From JAHEYG01 sp044229775 (GTDB lineage: Bacteria > Bacteroidota > Bacteroidia > B-17B0 > Aurantibacillaceae): a DNA stretch of 6,395 bases. Below the pieces are notes generated by a model, which saw nothing but the letters and a program-made list of their open reading frames with translations, made no database searches and was not told the origin of the DNA. Position numbers and translations under genes: made by a program. Positions 4,764-6,395 of this stretch are shown here, piece by piece. Location: the NCBI GenBank assembly GCA_044229775.1, contig JBGASH010000177.1:1-6395 (forward strand), in the 5' to 3' direction. The number at the start of each line of letters is the position of its first letter. Position 1 is the first letter of the stretch.

Positions 4764-4805
4764 CGTCCTTACTGTCCATAGTCATATATGTGGACTTTCT
4801 GGACG
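4764..4805. promoter_or_regulatory. Nested palindrome with four GTCC/GGAC half-sites
   Basis: The order is CGTCC, 5 nt, GTCCA, 12 nt, TGGAC, 5 nt, GGACG, with all arms symmetric about one centre (between 4784 and 4785). The GTCC copies at 4765 and 4774, and the GGAC copies at 4792 and 4801, are each 9 bp apart. It fills much of the space between the primase-helicase stop and the HTH start. It could be an operator bound by two dimers of the HTH or RHH protein, an iteron-like replication site, or an RNA hairpin with a symmetric internal loop ending the helicase transcript. The exact symmetry makes chance unlikely, but the function is open. Confidence 0.5.
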
Positions 4806-4819
4806 AATAAGTATTCAGG

Positions 4820-6395
4820 TTAACCCACCCCCTTGCTTTTCCGCAGGGTTATAAAATAATCGGCTCCGCTCTTTCGCTCATCTCGCAATGGGTTTATCTC
4901 ATCCACCAATGGCGAATACTTCGTGTAGGTTTTTAGATACTTCGTAAACCACCTCATTTTGGACAGATATGAATCATGAATGTAATCAGGGTATTCTTTT
5001 AGGAAGAGAGCATGTATCTCTCGTTTTAGTATTTCCTTATTAACCGGTATTGCACCACTTTTAATTCCTGTGTCCATGAACGCCACAAAGTCAGAGTTTG
5101 TTTGTTCAATCAGCTTTCTGCTACTTAAGTTTATAGGCTTCGGAACACAAAGCCCACGCATAAAGTATTGCCGTAAACAGCACAACATGAAGTTGTCGAA
5201 CTTCAACCATTCTTCTTTATTCCAACCAGAGAAGAACCAGCATCCGAAATCATCTTGAGGGCTTCTGTCTGCGCTGTAGTGGTCAGTCACTTCGACTTCT
5301 ATACATCTATCTTTGCGGCTATCACCTTCGGTCATAACTGTGCGATTGGAAGTAACAATGATTTTTGCTTTGATATAATTAGGTTGTATACCTTTCTTCT
5401 CCGCTTTTATGCCTTCCGTAATCGCACCGAAAATAACTTCAAGGTTGAAGTTTGCGGTGACATCGTTTAGGTGAACTAACTGAGTATCCAGATTTACCTC
5501 TTGGAACTTGAACCTATTTTCCGAATCGAAAGATTTACCGTCAATTTCAACGTAGCTTCGTATATGCCTAAGTCCTTGTGCAGTTAGCGTTTTTCCTGTC
5601 CGTCCTTCGGGGTTCTCGGAAATTTTTGAATCTGTGAGTATTAAACATCTGAGTTTACCTTCATAATATCCATGAAGCATATATCCGAAGGTGGTGCATA
5701 ACTCAAGAAATCTTTCTTTGCCAGAAAGATTATAGGTAAACTGAGCATACATACCTGCCGATTCTGGTTTACCTAAGTTAACCTCTAACGGAAAAAAATT
5801 TCGAGGAAGAATCTGTTTCCTCCAAATAAGTTTTTTGAGTTCACTGTATTCTTTTAGCTGCCAACCATCCGATTTGACTTCCACAAAGCCGTTCAAATAA
5901 TAAACGAAAGAAGTGTTCTCTGAATCAGAATTGAAGTGAAATTCTTCATCATTTACCAGTAGGGTTAATCGTCCTTCATTAAAATAGTGAGAAGGGTTTT
6001 TGTAAATTTTTTCACGTAGCTCCTCGCGAGTAAGATTCTCCTCTAACTGCCACGGAAGAAGTTTTATAAATCTAATTAAAGCGTCTTGTATCTGGGAAAT
6101 AGATACTTCTTCTATTACGTTATTCTGAATACGCACAAAAATTTTGTTCAATCCTCTATCATACCTCCTAAACCCAAAGTTTAATAGAAGACTGTTTAGT
6201 TTGGTGTAAACTATAACTACCTGTTTGCCCTTTTTTGTTTCTTGCACATACCAGAACTTATCATCCTTATTTATACCGGTGTCAGCAGATTTACGAAATG
6301 CGGTTTTGTTAAGCTGGAGGGTTATTCCATGTTGCTTGGCTAAATAGAAAAAAGTATTAGGTGTAACTCCAGCACCTTTATGCTGCAAACAATGT
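4820..6395 (-). CDS. Primase-helicase of a mobile element, C-terminal part with SF3-like ATPase (5' end outside window)
   Basis: The minus-strand frame is open to the right edge, giving 524 visible residues before a TAA at 4820. The only start-like codon near the edge is a TTG at 6388 and the frame stays open upstream of it, so the gene most likely begins beyond the window. Counting from that TTG as residue 1, a Walker A motif E-G-R-T-G-K-T lies at 261-267 (bases 5588-5605), a Walker B-like L-V-H-L-N-D-V at 304-310, a sensor-1/motif C-like I-I-V-T-S-N-R at 343-349, and basic S-R-K-D-R-C at 357-362 where SF3 helicases carry the arginine finger. This order fits the helicase half of phage and plasmid primase-helicases (superfamily 3, D5-like). 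Residues about 38-115 (FWYVQ, VVIVYTKLNSLLLNFGFRRY) are an accessory domain often ahead of such helicases. A primase domain, if any, would lie outside. Its likely job is replication of the element. Confidence 0.8.
   Translation of the reverse strand, partial: HCLQHKGAGVTPNTFFYLAKQHGITLQLNKTAFRKSADTGINKDDKFWYVQETKKGKQVVIVYTKLNSLLLNFGFRRYDRGLNKIFVRIQNNVIEEVSISQIQDALIRFIKLLPWQLEENLTREELREKIYKNPSHYFNEGRLTLLVNDEEFHFNSDSENTSFVYYLNGFVEVKSDGWQLKEYSELKKLIWRKQILPRNFFPLEVNLGKPESAGMYAQFTYNLSGKERFLELCTTFGYMLHGYYEGKLRCLILTDSKISENPEGRTGKTLTAQGLRHIRSYVEIDGKSFDSENRFKFQEVNLDTQLVHLNDVTANFNLEVIFGAITEGIKAEKKGIQPNYIKAKIIVTSNRTVMTEGDSRKDRCIEVEVTDHYSADRSPQDDFGCWFFSGWNKEEWLKFDNFMLCCLRQYFMRGLCVPKPINLSSRKLIEQTNSDFVAFMDTGIKSGAIPVNKEILKREIHALFLKEYPDYIHDSYLSKMRWFTKYLKTYTKYSPLVDEINPLRDERKSGADYFITLRKSKGVG

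Noticed and set aside
5070..5470. Two plus-strand frames of 62 and 71 codons
   Set aside because: They lie opposite the ATPase and C-terminal parts of the primase-helicase, which has clear Walker and sensor motifs.
6386..6388. TTG at 6388 as the start of the primase-helicase
   Set aside because: The same frame continues without a stop to the window edge and the first residues look internal, so the true start is probably outside.
1..6395. CRISPR array, tRNA, rRNA, transposase or terminal IS repeats
   Set aside because: No regularly spaced repeats, no cloverleaf or rRNA-like stretch, and no transposase motif was found by reading both strands.

Overview
The window is AT-rich and looks like Bacteroidota. 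Genes lack purine-rich Shine-Dalgarno sites, several signal peptides end in the A-x-x-Q style common in that phylum (AFATKAYSQ, AFATAGYAQ, NSLFAQ), and the protein types fit (a secreted SUMF1-fold protein, thioredoxin remnants, a mobile-element primase-helicase). The genus cannot be read from the sequence; no rRNA, tRNA or CRISPR is visible.

Left part (1 to about 2830), ordinary cell-envelope genes. A possible minus-strand gene runs off the left edge (69 to 1). Two tandem plus-strand genes (403-900 and 918-1361) encode small secreted proteins that are paralogues, sharing YPSANY, a C-N-x-C pair and an S-M-x-I-x-L-K-L stretch. Facing them are two minus-strand genes 38 nt apart: an anchored extracytoplasmic protein of unknown function (2825-2346) and a secreted SUMF1/formylglycine-generating-enzyme-fold protein (2307-1432, GTG start) that lacks one of the two copper-binding cysteines of true FGE.

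Middle part (about 2830 to 3660), decayed DNA. A thioredoxin-like gene is broken by a frameshift and lacks the second CXXC cysteine (3109-2889). Two coding-like plus-strand stretches (3130-3327 and 3324-3454), the second resembling a frameshifted lipoprotein, suggest further gene relics. The part ends at a perfect 14-bp hairpin nested in a larger inverted repeat (3594-3659).

Right part (about 3660 to 6395), a compact minus-strand module that looks like a mobile replicon. In transcription order it has the C-terminal part of a primase-helicase with SF3-like ATPase motifs (open at the right edge), a nested palindrome with four GTCC/GGAC half-sites, a 56-aa helix-turn-helix protein, a control region with two inverted repeats, a 138-aa ribbon-helix-helix protein with a long C-terminal extension, and two 46-aa single-pass membrane proteins. 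The first of these is coupled to the RHH gene by an ATGA overlap. The HTH gene and both membrane-protein genes are short and easily missed. A plausible reading is replication (helicase), control (HTH, RHH, palindromes) and an unknown membrane function (phage coat-like, toxin-like or conjugation-associated). No integrase, capsid or relaxase lies in the window, so the element type stays open.
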